21,476 bases of DNA. It comes from an uncultured Eubacteriales bacterium. GTDB lineage: Bacteria > Bacillota > Clostridia > Christensenellales > Aristaeellaceae. The notes beneath the pieces were generated by a model, which worked only from the letters and a program-made list of their open reading frames with translations, did no database searches and had not been told where the DNA came from. The position numbers and the translations under genes are program-made. The stretch's first letter is position 1. Each line of letters opens with the position of its first letter. Location: positions 1 through 21,476 of the forward strand of contig USDD01000045.1 of the NCBI GenBank assembly GCA_900553265.1, read 5' to 3'. Shown in pieces: positions 7,987 to 16,115 of the stretch.

Positions 7987-8019
7987 GCGGGGAAGGCGCA
8001 CAGGACGCGGCTTCCCCGC
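7987..8019 (+). promoter_or_regulatory. Hairpin in the leader of polC, possible weak attenuator
   Basis: A perfect 9-bp GC-rich stem (GCGGGGAAG at 7987-7995, CTTCCCCGC at 8011-8019) with a 15-nt loop, followed by only three Ts and then the polC ribosome site GAGGAG (8025-8030). It fills almost the whole ispG-operon to polC gap. It may slow or partly end transcription or stabilise the downstream RNA; the T run is too short for a confident terminator. Confidence 0.4.
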
Positions 8020-8036
8020 TTTGCGAGGAGAAGAAC

Positions 8037-11000
8037 ATGAGTCAGGCTTGGGAAAAGCTGATCGAGACCGACGACGGCGCGCTTTTGAAGTGCCTGACGC
8101 TGTCCCGGGTGTCGATTTCGAAACAGACGGGCGACATGCGCGTGACCTTTCAGTCGTCGCGGATTCTGCGCCGGGACGAGTACAAGTTCGTCGCGGCGCG
8201 CATGGCCTCGGCCTTTCCGATGGTGCGCGTGCAGACGCGGGTGTGCTATTTCGCGCTGAGCGACGCGGTGCGCGCGGACTTGTCCGTGGCCTCGGGGCTG
8301 ATGAAGGAGCAGATTCGCCACGAGAGCCCCGGCTCCATGCCGTTCATCGACTGGGAGGGGCGCGGATGGAGTCTGGACGGCGAGAAGCTGACCGTCTGCG
8401 TGTCCTCCGCCGAGGGCATGAACTATCTGAAGGCCCGCGGCGTGGACCGCATGCTGGAAAAGCTGATGGCCGAGCTGTTCGACATCCGCTGCACCGTGGG
8501 CATTCAGCTCACCGGCGACGACGAGCGGCGCATCCGCGAGATCGCCGCCGCCCGCGCCCGGGAGGCCGAGGCGCTGGCCATGGACACGGCCAAGGCCGCG
8601 CAGGCCGCCGGCGGCGGAAAGAAGGCCGCGCCGGTGGACACGGTTTACGGCAAGCCCATCCACGACCCGGTGCTGCCCATGAACGAGCTGACCGAGGACG
8701 TGGGGCACTGCACCGTGCGCGGCGAGGTCTCCGGGCTGGACATGCGCGACACCAAGAACGGCAAGACGAAGATCGTGTCGTTCCTGATGAGCGATTCCCT
8801 CGGTTCGGTCAACTGCAAGCTGTTTCTGGGCGGCCGGCGCGGCGGCGAGGACGCGAAGAGCATTCAGGCGCAGGCCGACGCGCTGTCGGCGGCGCTGAAG
8901 GACGGCAAGTGGATCACCGCCCGCGGCAGCTATCGCTACGACGACTTCAAGCGCGAGATGGTGCTGATGGTCAACGACATCATGGAGGCCGAAAAGCCCG
9001 TGCGCCGGGATACCGCGGCGGAAAAGCGTGTGGAGCTGCATCTGCACACCACCTTCTCCACCATGGACGCCTGCGCCACGGCTACCGACCTCATCAAGCA
9101 GGCGGCGGCGTGGGGCCACAGGGCCGTGGCCGTCACCGACCACGGCGTGGTGCAGTCCTTTCCCGAGGCCTTCGGCGCGGCCAAGAAGGCGGGAATCAAG
9201 CTGATTCCCGGCTGCGAGGGCTATCTCATCGAGGACGCGGCGGACATCGTCAAGGGCGCGTCGGACGAGACCCTCGACGGCACGCCCTTCGTGGTGCTGG
9301 ACGTGGAGACCACGGGGCTGAACACCCACACCGACGAGATCATCGAAATCGGCGCGGTGCGCTTTGAAAACGGCGTGGAGGTGGCCGAGTTCTCCGAGCT
9401 CATCAATCCCGGCCGGCCGCTGCCGGAGAAGATCGTGGAGATCACGGGCATCACGCCCGGCATGCTGCGCGGCCAGCGGACGCTGAAGGAGGCCATGCCC
9501 GACTTCGCGAAGTTCTGTCAGGGCGCGGTGCTGGTGGCGCACAACGCCGAGTTCGACATGTCCTTCTTCCGGCGCGCGTTCCCGCTGATCGGGCGGAAGT
9601 TCGACTTTACCACCTTGGACACGCTGGCCCTTTCGCGCAATCTGTATCCGGGGTTCAAGAACCACAAGCTGGGCACGCTGTGCAAGCTGATGGGCGTTTC
9701 GCTGACCAACGCCCACCGCGCCGTGCACGACGCGCGGGCCACGGCCATGGTGCTGATGAAGATGCTCGCGGAGCTGAAGAGCCTGAAAAACATCTCCATG
9801 CTCCGGGAGATCAACACCTGCTTCGCCATCGACGCGGGCAAGAAGGCCTACCACATCATCCTGCTGGCCACCTCTCAGACGGGCATCACCAACCTCTACC
9901 GCATCGTCAGCGAGGGCCATCTGAATTACTTTCACCGCACGCCGCGCCTGCCGCGCAGCGTCATCCAGCGCTATCGCGAGGGACTGATCGTGGGCAGCGC
10001 CTGCGAATCCGGCGAGCTGTTCCGCGCCGTGCTGGCGGGAGAGAGCGACGAGACGCTGGAGAAAATCGCGAAATTCTACGACTATCTCGAGGTGCAGCCC
10101 ATCGGCAACAACCAGTTCCTCGTGCGCGAGGGCGCGGTGGCCGACGACGAGGGGCTGCGCGAGCTGAACCGCAAGATCGTCCATCTGGGCGAGAAGCTGA
10201 ACATCCCGGTGTGCGCCACCGGCGACGTGCACTTTCTGAACCCCACGGACAGCATTTACCGCGCCATCCTGATGGCCACCAAGGGCTTCGAGGACGCGGA
10301 CTTCCAGCCGCCGCTGTACTTCAAGACCACGGACGAGATGCTGGAGGAGTTTTCCTATCTGGGGCGCGGCAAGGCGAAGGAGATCGTCGTGACCAACCCC
10401 AACGCCATCGCCGACCGCATCGGCGACGTGAAGGTGTTCCTGCCCCATCCCGAGGGAAAGGAGACCTTCCAGCCCTTCTGGCCCGAGGCCGAGGGCGAGC
10501 TGCGGGATCTGGTGATGAACAAGGCCGTTTCCATCTACGGAACGCCGCTGCCCGAAATTGTGCAGAAGCGCATCGACAAGGAGCTGGGCGCCATCATCGG
10601 CTACGGCTTCTCCACGCTGTACATGATCGCCGTGAAGCTGGTGGCCAAGTCCCTCTCGGACGGCTACATCGTCGGCTCCCGAGGCTCCGTCGGCTCGTCG
10701 CTGGTGGCCAATTTCTCGGGCATCACCGAGGTCAACTCGCTGCCGCCCCACTACGTCTGCCCCAAGTGCAAGCACAACGAATTCGACGTGCCGAAGGAGT
10801 ATGCCACGGGCCTCGACCTTCCGCCGAAGAACTGCCCCGTCTGCGGCGCGCCCATGGACAAGGACGGCTTCAACATCCCCTTCGAGGTCTTTCTGGGCTT
10901 CAAGGGCAACAAGGTGCCCGACATCGACCTGAACTTCTCCGGCGTATATCAGCCGGTGGCTCACAATTACATCAAGGAGCTGTTCGGCACGGAGAACTGC

Positions 11001-12371
11001 TTCCGCGCCGGCACCATCGGCACCATCGCCGAAAAGACGGCCTTCGGCTACGTGCGCAAGTACGCCGAGGAGCGCAATCTGAGCCTGCCCGCCGCCGAGA
11101 TGGAGCGTCTGGCCCGGGGCATCACCGGCGTCAAGCGCACCACCGGCCAGCATCCCGCCGGCATGGTCGTGCTGCCCAAGGACTACGAGATCTATCAGTT
11201 CACGCCCATCCAGCACCCCGCCGACGACCAGACCACCGACACCATCACCACCCACTTCGACTTCAACTCCATGCACGACGTGCTGGTGAAGCTGGACGTG
11301 CTGGGCCACGACGACCCCACCATGCTGCGCAAGCTGCAGGATCTGACGGGCATCGCGCCCCAGGCCGTGCCGCTGCACGACCCGGAGGTGTTCGGCAAGA
11401 TCATCTCGCTGTTCTCCGGGCCCGAGGCGCTGGGACTGACCGCCGAGGAGCTGGGCGTGGCCGAGAGCGGCACGCTGGGCGTGCCCGAGTTCGGCACCAA
11501 GTTCGTCCGCGGCATGCTCAAGGAGACCCAGCCCAAGTCCATGGAGGAGCTGATCCGCATCTCCGGCCTGTCCCACGGCACCGACGTGTGGGTGGGCAAC
11601 GCTCAGGATCTGGTGCATCAGGGCGTTCCGCTGAAGGAGTGCATCTGCACCCGCGACGACATCATGAACCAGATGATCGCCTACGGCATCGACTCGGAGA
11701 TCTCATTCAAGACCATGGAGTCCGTCCGAAAGGGCAAGGGCCTCAAGCCCGAGATGGAGGAGGCGCTGGTGAATAACGATCAGGTGCCGCCGTGGTTCAT
11801 CGACAGCTGCAAGAAGATCAAGTACATGTTCCCCAAGGCCCACGCCGTGGCCTACGTCACCATGGCGCTGCGCATCGCCTACTTCAAGATCTTCTATCCA
11901 TCGGCCTACTACTGCTGCTATCTTTCGCGCAACGCCGAGAGCTTCGATGCCACGCGCATGACCACCCGCAGCGTGGACGAGCTGCGCGGCATGATCGACG
12001 CCATCAAGGCGCTGGACAAATCCGAGCTGACCGCCGCCAAGGAGGACGAGAACACCATTCTCGAAATGCTGGTGGAGATGAACCTGCGCGGCGTGCACGT
12101 CCGCCCGGTGGACGTCTACCATTCCTCGGCCACGGAATATCAGGTGATGGACAACGGCGAGATTCTGCCGCCCATCACGTCGCTGCCCGGCGTGGGCCAG
12201 TCGGCGGCGGAGGGACTGGTGGCCGCCCGGGAGGCCGGGCCGTTCATCTCTCAGGACGACATGCTCAGGCGCAAGGTGTCCAAGTCGGTCATCGAGACGC
12301 TCAAAAACGCCGGCTGCATCGACGATCTGCCCGAGAGCAGCCAGGTGACGCTGTTCGAATTCGGCGTGTAA
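8037..12371 (+). CDS. polC: DNA polymerase III alpha subunit, Gram-positive type (PolC)
   Basis: A 1444-residue protein of the usual PolC length. Order of domains: N-terminal region to about 215; OB fold at about 220-325 (VRGEVSGLDMRDTKNGKTKI); first PHP block with VELHLHTTFSTMDA at about 332 and VAVTDHGVVQSFPEA; inserted DEDD 3'-5' exonuclease at about 418-590 with DVETTGL (Asp422, Glu424), VAHNAEFD and the HRAVHDARATA motif; second PHP block including CATGDVHFLNPTD; palm motif GSRGSVGSS; a four-cysteine zinc site (Cys908, 911, 933, 936); catalytic PDIDLNFSG (Asp962, Asp964) and KLDVLGHDDPT (Asp1087); helix-hairpin-helix LPGVGQSAAEGL at about 1381. It is the replicative polymerase with proofreading. 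ATG 8037 has GAGGAG upstream. All key residues are present. Confidence 0.99.
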   Translation: MSQAWEKLIETDDGALLKCLTLSRVSISKQTGDMRVTFQSSRILRRDEYKFVAARMASAFPMVRVQTRVCYFALSDAVRADLSVASGLMKEQIRHESPGSMPFIDWEGRGWSLDGEKLTVCVSSAEGMNYLKARGVDRMLEKLMAELFDIRCTVGIQLTGDDERRIREIAAARAREAEALAMDTAKAAQAAGGGKKAAPVDTVYGKPIHDPVLPMNELTEDVGHCTVRGEVSGLDMRDTKNGKTKIVSFLMSDSLGSVNCKLFLGGRRGGEDAKSIQAQADALSAALKDGKWITARGSYRYDDFKREMVLMVNDIMEAEKPVRRDTAAEKRVELHLHTTFSTMDACATATDLIKQAAAWGHRAVAVTDHGVVQSFPEAFGAAKKAGIKLIPGCEGYLIEDAADIVKGASDETLDGTPFVVLDVETTGLNTHTDEIIEIGAVRFENGVEVAEFSELINPGRPLPEKIVEITGITPGMLRGQRTLKEAMPDFAKFCQGAVLVAHNAEFDMSFFRRAFPLIGRKFDFTTLDTLALSRNLYPGFKNHKLGTLCKLMGVSLTNAHRAVHDARATAMVLMKMLAELKSLKNISMLREINTCFAIDAGKKAYHIILLATSQTGITNLYRIVSEGHLNYFHRTPRLPRSVIQRYREGLIVGSACESGELFRAVLAGESDETLEKIAKFYDYLEVQPIGNNQFLVREGAVADDEGLRELNRKIVHLGEKLNIPVCATGDVHFLNPTDSIYRAILMATKGFEDADFQPPLYFKTTDEMLEEFSYLGRGKAKEIVVTNPNAIADRIGDVKVFLPHPEGKETFQPFWPEAEGELRDLVMNKAVSIYGTPLPEIVQKRIDKELGAIIGYGFSTLYMIAVKLVAKSLSDGYIVGSRGSVGSSLVANFSGITEVNSLPPHYVCPKCKHNEFDVPKEYATGLDLPPKNCPVCGAPMDKDGFNIPFEVFLGFKGNKVPDIDLNFSGVYQPVAHNYIKELFGTENCFRAGTIGTIAEKTAFGYVRKYAEERNLSLPAAEMERLARGITGVKRTTGQHPAGMVVLPKDYEIYQFTPIQHPADDQTTDTITTHFDFNSMHDVLVKLDVLGHDDPTMLRKLQDLTGIAPQAVPLHDPEVFGKIISLFSGPEALGLTAEELGVAESGTLGVPEFGTKFVRGMLKETQPKSMEELIRISGLSHGTDVWVGNAQDLVHQGVPLKECICTRDDIMNQMIAYGIDSEISFKTMESVRKGKGLKPEMEEALVNNDQVPPWFIDSCKKIKYMFPKAHAVAYVTMALRIAYFKIFYPSAYYCCYLSRNAESFDATRMTTRSVDELRGMIDAIKALDKSELTAAKEDENTILEMLVEMNLRGVHVRPVDVYHSSATEYQVMDNGEILPPITSLPGVGQSAAEGLVAAREAGPFISQDDMLRRKVSKSVIETLKNAGCIDDLPESSQVTLFEFGV

Positions 12372-12395
12372 GACCAAAGTACAGGAGAAAAACCA

Positions 12396-13757
12396 ATGGA
12401 AAACGCACAGGAAGCCAAGTTCAGAGTCATGACCGAATCGCCGGTGAAGCCGCTGGTCTGCCGGCTGGCCGCGCCCACCATCGTCAGCATGCTGGTCACG
12501 TCCTTTTACAACATGGCCGACACCTTCTTCGTCGGCCAGATCGACACCAGCGCGTCCGCGGCCGTGGGCGTGGTGTTCTCGCTGATGGCCGTCATTCAGG
12601 CCGTGGGCTTCTTCTTCGGCCACGGCTCGGGCAACTACATCTCCCGGGCGCTGGGCCGGCACGAGACCGAGGACGCGGAGCGCATGGCCGCCGTGGGCTT
12701 CTTCTCGGCGCTGGGCGGCGGAAGCGTCATCATGGTCTTCGGCCTTCTGTTCCTCAGACCGCTGGCGCGATGGCTGGGCTCCACGGAGACGATTCTGCCC
12801 TACGCGGTGAGCTACATGCGCCTGATTCTCATCGGCGCGCCCTACATGACGGCCTCGCTGGTGCTGAACAATCAGCTGCGCTTTCAGGGCAACGCCTTTT
12901 ACTCCATGATCGGTCTGGTCTCCGGTGCGGTGCTGAACATCGCGCTGGATCCGCTGCTGATCTTCGCGTTCGACATGGGCATCGCCGGCGCGGCGCTGGC
13001 GACGATTCTCAGCCAGTTTGTCAGCTTCGCGCTGCTGTGGATCGGCGTGCAGCGCAGCGGCTCCCTGTCCATCCGCGCGAAGAACTTCCGCCCGACGAAA
13101 ACGCTGTATCTGCAGATTCTCAACGGCGGCACGCCGTCGCTGCTGCGGCAGGGGCTGGGCAGCGTGGCGACCATCTGCCTGAACGTGGCCGCCGGAGTCT
13201 ACGGCGACGCGGCCATCGCCGGCATGTCCATCGTCACGCGCATCATGCAGTTCGCCAACAGCTGCCTGATCGGCTTCGGTCAGGGCTTTCAGCCGGTGTG
13301 CGGCTTCAACTACGGCGCGAAGAAGTACGGCCGCGTAAAGGAGGCCTTCTGGTTCTGCGTGCTGTCGTCCACGGGCTTTCTGGTGGCGCTGGCCATCGTG
13401 GGCTATATTTTCGCCGCCCCCATCGTCACCGTGTTCCGCGACGATGCGAAGGTCATCGAGGTGGGTGTGGCGGCGCTTCGGATGCAGTGCCTGACCTTCC
13501 CGCTGGCGGCGTGGATCGTCATGTGCAACATGATGTCCCAGACCATCGGCAAGGCCTTCCGCGCGTCCTTCCTGGCCATGGCGCGTCAGGGGCTGTTCTT
13601 CGTGCCCGCGGTGCTGATTCTGCCCAAACTGCTGGGGCTGACCGGCGTGGAGATTTCCCAGACCGCGGCCGACCTGATCTCCTTCGCCTTCTCCATTCCC
13701 CTTCAGGCCAGCCTGCTGAAGGAAATGACCCGGGAAGAGCGCTTCTGGAAGAACTGA
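12396..13757 (+). CDS. MATE family efflux transporter
   Basis: Codes for 453 residues with about twelve membrane helices in two homologous halves, the size of bacterial MATE exporters. Typical features are the N-terminal PVKPLVCRLAAPTIVSMLVT followed by YNMADTFFVGQID, the repeat-like NQLRFQGNAFYSMIGLVSGAVLNIALDPLLIF region at mid-protein, and GFGQGFQPVCGFNYGAKKYGRV at the start of the last third. Family members export cationic drugs or metabolites using sodium or proton gradients; the substrate here cannot be inferred. ATG 12396 follows an AGGAGA site, 24 nt after polC, and rarA starts 15 nt after its stop, so it is likely co-transcribed with both even though it has no obvious functional link to them. 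Confidence 0.95.
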   Translation: MENAQEAKFRVMTESPVKPLVCRLAAPTIVSMLVTSFYNMADTFFVGQIDTSASAAVGVVFSLMAVIQAVGFFFGHGSGNYISRALGRHETEDAERMAAVGFFSALGGGSVIMVFGLLFLRPLARWLGSTETILPYAVSYMRLILIGAPYMTASLVLNNQLRFQGNAFYSMIGLVSGAVLNIALDPLLIFAFDMGIAGAALATILSQFVSFALLWIGVQRSGSLSIRAKNFRPTKTLYLQILNGGTPSLLRQGLGSVATICLNVAAGVYGDAAIAGMSIVTRIMQFANSCLIGFGQGFQPVCGFNYGAKKYGRVKEAFWFCVLSSTGFLVALAIVGYIFAAPIVTVFRDDAKVIEVGVAALRMQCLTFPLAAWIVMCNMMSQTIGKAFRASFLAMARQGLFFVPAVLILPKLLGLTGVEISQTAADLISFAFSIPLQASLLKEMTREERFWKN

Positions 13758-13772
13758 CGGGAGGAACGAAAT

Positions 13773-15020
13773 ATGCTTAAGCAGACGAGCATGTTCGACC
13801 GCGCCGCGCCTCAGCCGCTGGCGGCGCGCCTGCGGCCCGAGACGCTGGACGAATTCGCGGGGCAGAAGCATCTGCTGGGCCCGGGGAAGGTGCTCCGGCG
13901 CATCATCGAGTCCGACGAGATTCCGTCGATGATCTTCTGGGGCCCGCCGGGCGTGGGCAAGACCACGCTGGCGCGCATCATCGCCCGGCGCACCCAGTCG
14001 GAGTTCATCGACTTCTCCGCCGTCAACAGCGGCGTGAAGGAGATCCGGCAGGTGATGGAGCGCGCCGAGGAGGGCCGCCGCATGGGTCTTCGCACGCTTC
14101 TGTTCGTAGACGAGATCCATCGCTTCAACAAGGCGCAGCAGGACGCGTTTCTGCCCTTCGTGGAAAAGGGCAGCATCGTGCTCATCGGCGCGACCACGGA
14201 AAACCCCTCCTTCGAGGTCAACGCGGCGCTTCTGTCCCGGTGCAAGGTGTTCGTGCTTCAGCCATTGACCGAGGACGAGATCACGGCGCTGCTGCGCCGG
14301 GCGCTCACGGACGAGCGCGGGCTGGCGGAGCAGCATGTCTCCATCTCCGACGACCTGCTTCGGCGCATCGCGGTCTTCGCCAACGGCGACGCGCGCAGCG
14401 CCCTGTCCACGCTGGAGATGGCGGCGCTCAACGGCGAGCTGAAGGAGGACGAGCTGGTGGTGACCGAGGCGACGCTGGAGCAGTGCACGTCGCGCAAGTC
14501 GCTTCTCTACGACAAAAACGGCGAGGAGCACTACAACCTCATCTCCGCGCTGCACAAATCCATGCGCAATTCGGACGCGGACGCGTCGGTCTACTGGCTG
14601 GCGCGCATGCTGGAGGCCGGCGAGGATCCGCTCTACGTCGCCCGGCGGGTGATCCGTTTCGCCAGCGAGGACGTCGGTCTGGCCGATCCCGGCGCGCTGA
14701 CGCAGGCGGTCGCCGCCTATCAGGCCTGCCATTTTCTGGGCATGCCCGAGTGCACGGTGCATCTGACTCAGGCGGTGGTCTACATGGCCCGCGCGCCCAA
14801 GTCCAACGCGCTGTACGTCGCCTACGAATCGGCGAAAAAGGACGCGCGGACGCAGCTGGCCGAGCCGGTGCCCATGCAGCTGCGCAACGCGCCGACGAAG
14901 CTGATGGCCGAGCTGGGCTACGGCGAGGGCTACAAATACGCCCACGACTACGCGGAGAAGAAGACCGACATGCAGTGCCTGCCCGATTCGCTGCTGGGCC
15001 GGAAATATCTGCCCGACTGA
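13773..15020 (+). CDS. rarA: Replication-associated recombination protein A (RarA/MgsA), AAA+ ATPase
   Basis: Codes for 415 residues. The N-terminus MLKQTSMFDRAAPQPLAARLRP is typical of RarA and is followed by the AAA+ module: Walker A GPPGVGKTT at 57-65, Walker B LLFVDEIHRFNK with Asp113 and Glu114, sensor-1 region GATTENPSFE at 139-148 and the SRC(K)VF arginine-finger region just after. The C-terminal part with DASVYWLARMLEAGEDP, YVARRVIRFASEDVGLADP and YKYAHDY is the helical tetramerisation domain. RarA acts at stalled replication forks and in recombination with the single-strand binding protein and the replisome, which suits its position downstream of polC. GGGAGG at 13759-13764 precedes ATG 13773. 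There is no terminator between its stop and the promoter of the next gene. Confidence 0.97.
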   Translation: MLKQTSMFDRAAPQPLAARLRPETLDEFAGQKHLLGPGKVLRRIIESDEIPSMIFWGPPGVGKTTLARIIARRTQSEFIDFSAVNSGVKEIRQVMERAEEGRRMGLRTLLFVDEIHRFNKAQQDAFLPFVEKGSIVLIGATTENPSFEVNAALLSRCKVFVLQPLTEDEITALLRRALTDERGLAEQHVSISDDLLRRIAVFANGDARSALSTLEMAALNGELKEDELVVTEATLEQCTSRKSLLYDKNGEEHYNLISALHKSMRNSDADASVYWLARMLEAGEDPLYVARRVIRFASEDVGLADPGALTQAVAAYQACHFLGMPECTVHLTQAVVYMARAPKSNALYVAYESAKKDARTQLAEPVPMQLRNAPTKLMAELGYGEGYKYAHDYAEKKTDMQCLPDSLLGRKYLPD

Positions 15021-15029
15021 CCGCGCCCC

Positions 15030-15058
15030 TTCCCAAACGGCGGCGAATCTGTTATAAT
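15030..15058 (+). promoter_or_regulatory. Promoter of exported paralog 1, with extended -10
   Basis: TTCCCA (15030-15035), a 17-nt spacer, and TATAAT (15053-15058) preceded by TGT, an extended -10. It starts only 10 nt after the rarA stop. The -10 context (CTGTTATAAT) resembles the promoters of paralogs 2 and 4. Confidence 0.75.
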
Positions 15059-15106
15059 GGCACCACCGCACAATTCGGCGGCGCGTCTGGCTCTGTCTTT
15101 TCCGCC

Positions 15107-15161
15107 ATCTGCGGCATGCAGATTCCTCGATTTACCTCCAGTAAACCTTCGAAATCTGCAT
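15107..15161 (+). promoter_or_regulatory. Structured leader of paralog 1 with competing hairpins
   Basis: The segment GCAGAT at 15118-15123 can pair upstream with ATCTGC at 15107-15112 (6 bp, 5-nt loop) or downstream within a longer stem: ATGCAGATT (15116-15124) with AATCTGCAT (15153-15161), continued by TCGA/TCGA and TTTAC/GTAAA around a CTCCA loop. The two folds exclude each other. The predicted 5' untranslated region from the -10 at 15058 to the start at 15255 is about 190 nt, against about 30-40 nt for the other paralogs. No T-rich terminator is seen in it. Confidence 0.5.
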
Positions 15162-15254
15162 TTGCATCTGACGAAAAATCCATTCGCCGGCCAACCGCCT
15201 CATTTGTGCGGTGTTACCATAATGAAGAAAACCATGGAACAGGAGAGAATGCAA

Positions 15255-15989
15255 ATGAAAAAGCTGCTCTGCGCGCTGCTGGCCATCGTGCTGCTGTGCG
15301 CCTGCGCCGCGGCCGAGACCGCGGACGTGACCGGAACCTGGTACCTCAACGAAATTCAGACCTCCGTCATGACCCTGAACCCCGCCATGCTGGGCATGGA
15401 GCTGGTTCTGACGCTGAACCCGGACGGCACCGCCGTCACCACCTCCACCGCCAGCGCGGAGCAGACGGGCGTCTGGGAGATGGACGGCGAGACGGTGAAC
15501 GTGACCATCGCGGGCAACCCTCAGGCACTGTCGCTGGATGAAAACGGCAATCTCGTGGGCGTGGAGGCCGAGACCGGCACCACGATGGTGTATGGCCGCG
15601 AAAAGGCCGAGGTGGTCTATTTCGATCCCGGCACTGCCCTCACCGACGTGACCACGGCGGACTTCGACGGCACGTGGCGCGCCGCGATCGTGAACATGGG
15701 CGGCGTGGAAGTGCCCGCATCCGCCACCGGCGCGGAGATCACCATTGAGCTCTCCGGCGGCAATGGCACCGTGACCGAGCTGGCCTCCGGTGCCGACGAG
15801 CCGCGCACCTACGCGGTGAACGGCGAGCTGGTCGACGGCGTGCTGACCATCACCGAGGCCGATTCCGACGCGGACACCCCCGCCGGCATGGCGCTGCAGC
15901 TCTACGACAGCGGCGTGATGGTCTATGCCGAGGGCGACATGGGCGTGATCTACTTCGAGCGCGCCGAGACCGCCGAAAGCGCGGCGTAA
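15255..15989 (+). CDS. Exported two-domain lipocalin-like protein, paralog 1
   Basis: A 244-residue protein of unknown function. I take ATG 15255 as the start: AGGAG at 15241-15245 is 9 nt away, the same spacing as in the three paralogs, and the protein begins with the same MKKLLCALLA. A hydrophobic signal at 4-16 ends in L-C-A-C (Cys17 fits a lipobox), directly followed by AAA-E, which also allows signal peptidase I cleavage. The mature part has two beta-rich halves, each opening with a GxW motif: VTGTWYL (Trp29) and DFDGTWRAA (Trp141). The GxW opening, followed by alternating hydrophobic strands and DG turns, resembles lipocalin-like barrels; this is inference. The last 52 codons are identical at DNA level to paralog 3. 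It likely sits on the outer membrane face or is secreted. Confidence 0.8.
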   Translation: MKKLLCALLAIVLLCACAAAETADVTGTWYLNEIQTSVMTLNPAMLGMELVLTLNPDGTAVTTSTASAEQTGVWEMDGETVNVTIAGNPQALSLDENGNLVGVEAETGTTMVYGREKAEVVYFDPGTALTDVTTADFDGTWRAAIVNMGGVEVPASATGAEITIELSGGNGTVTELASGADEPRTYAVNGELVDGVLTITEADSDADTPAGMALQLYDSGVMVYAEGDMGVIYFERAETAESAA

Positions 15990-15998
15990 GAACCGACG

Positions 15999-16035
15999 AA
16001 ACCGCCGCCGGAGCATCGTCTCCGGCGGCGGTTTT
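15999..16035 (+). terminator. Strong intrinsic terminator after paralog 1
   Basis: A perfect 15-bp stem (AAACCGCCGCCGGAG at 15999-16013, CTCCGGCGGCGGTTT at 16020-16034) with a 6-nt CATCGT loop; the right arm ends in the T run. It lies inside the 251-bp repeat, so an identical copy follows paralog 3. Confidence 0.93.
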
Positions 16036-16050
16036 GCATGCCCTCCCGTC

Positions 16051-16079
16051 TTTACAAAGGACAAACGTTTTGTTATAAT
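16051..16079 (+). promoter_or_regulatory. Near-consensus promoter of paralog 2
   Basis: TTTACA (16051-16056), 17-nt spacer, TATAAT (16074-16079) with TGT in front (extended -10). The -10 is perfect and the -35 matches in 5 of 6 positions. It directly follows the paralog 1 terminator and gives a leader of only about 30 nt. Confidence 0.9.
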
Positions 16080-16115
16080 AAACGCGCATAAACGATGCAC
16101 AGGAGGACAACGACG

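Larger units (their letters stand above)
15833..16083 (+). repeat. 251-bp perfect direct repeat, copy A
   Basis: By direct reading this stretch is identical to 17610-17860 (offset 1777). It contains the last 52 codons of paralog 1, its stop, the terminator and the -35/-10 of the paralog 2 promoter. Identity ends abruptly at both borders. Confidence 0.95.

Noticed and set aside
3107..15071. Very long open frames on the minus strand opposite dxr, polC and rarA
   Set aside because: They are by-products of the strong GC bias at third positions: translations are rich in Arg, His, Gln and Ala without recognisable domains, and the + strand proteins have complete motifs.
15222..15257. ATG 15222 (MKKTMEQERMQ) or ATG 15249 as the start of paralog 1
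   Set aside because: Neither has a properly spaced ribosome site; ATG 15255 has the 9-nt spacing and the exact MKKLL start of its paralogs.
15116..15541. A possible leader peptide or alternative frame starting at ATG 15116 in front of paralog 1
   Set aside because: No ribosome site upstream, the start lies inside a stem, and the frame runs on through paralog 1 as an arginine/alanine-rich shadow.
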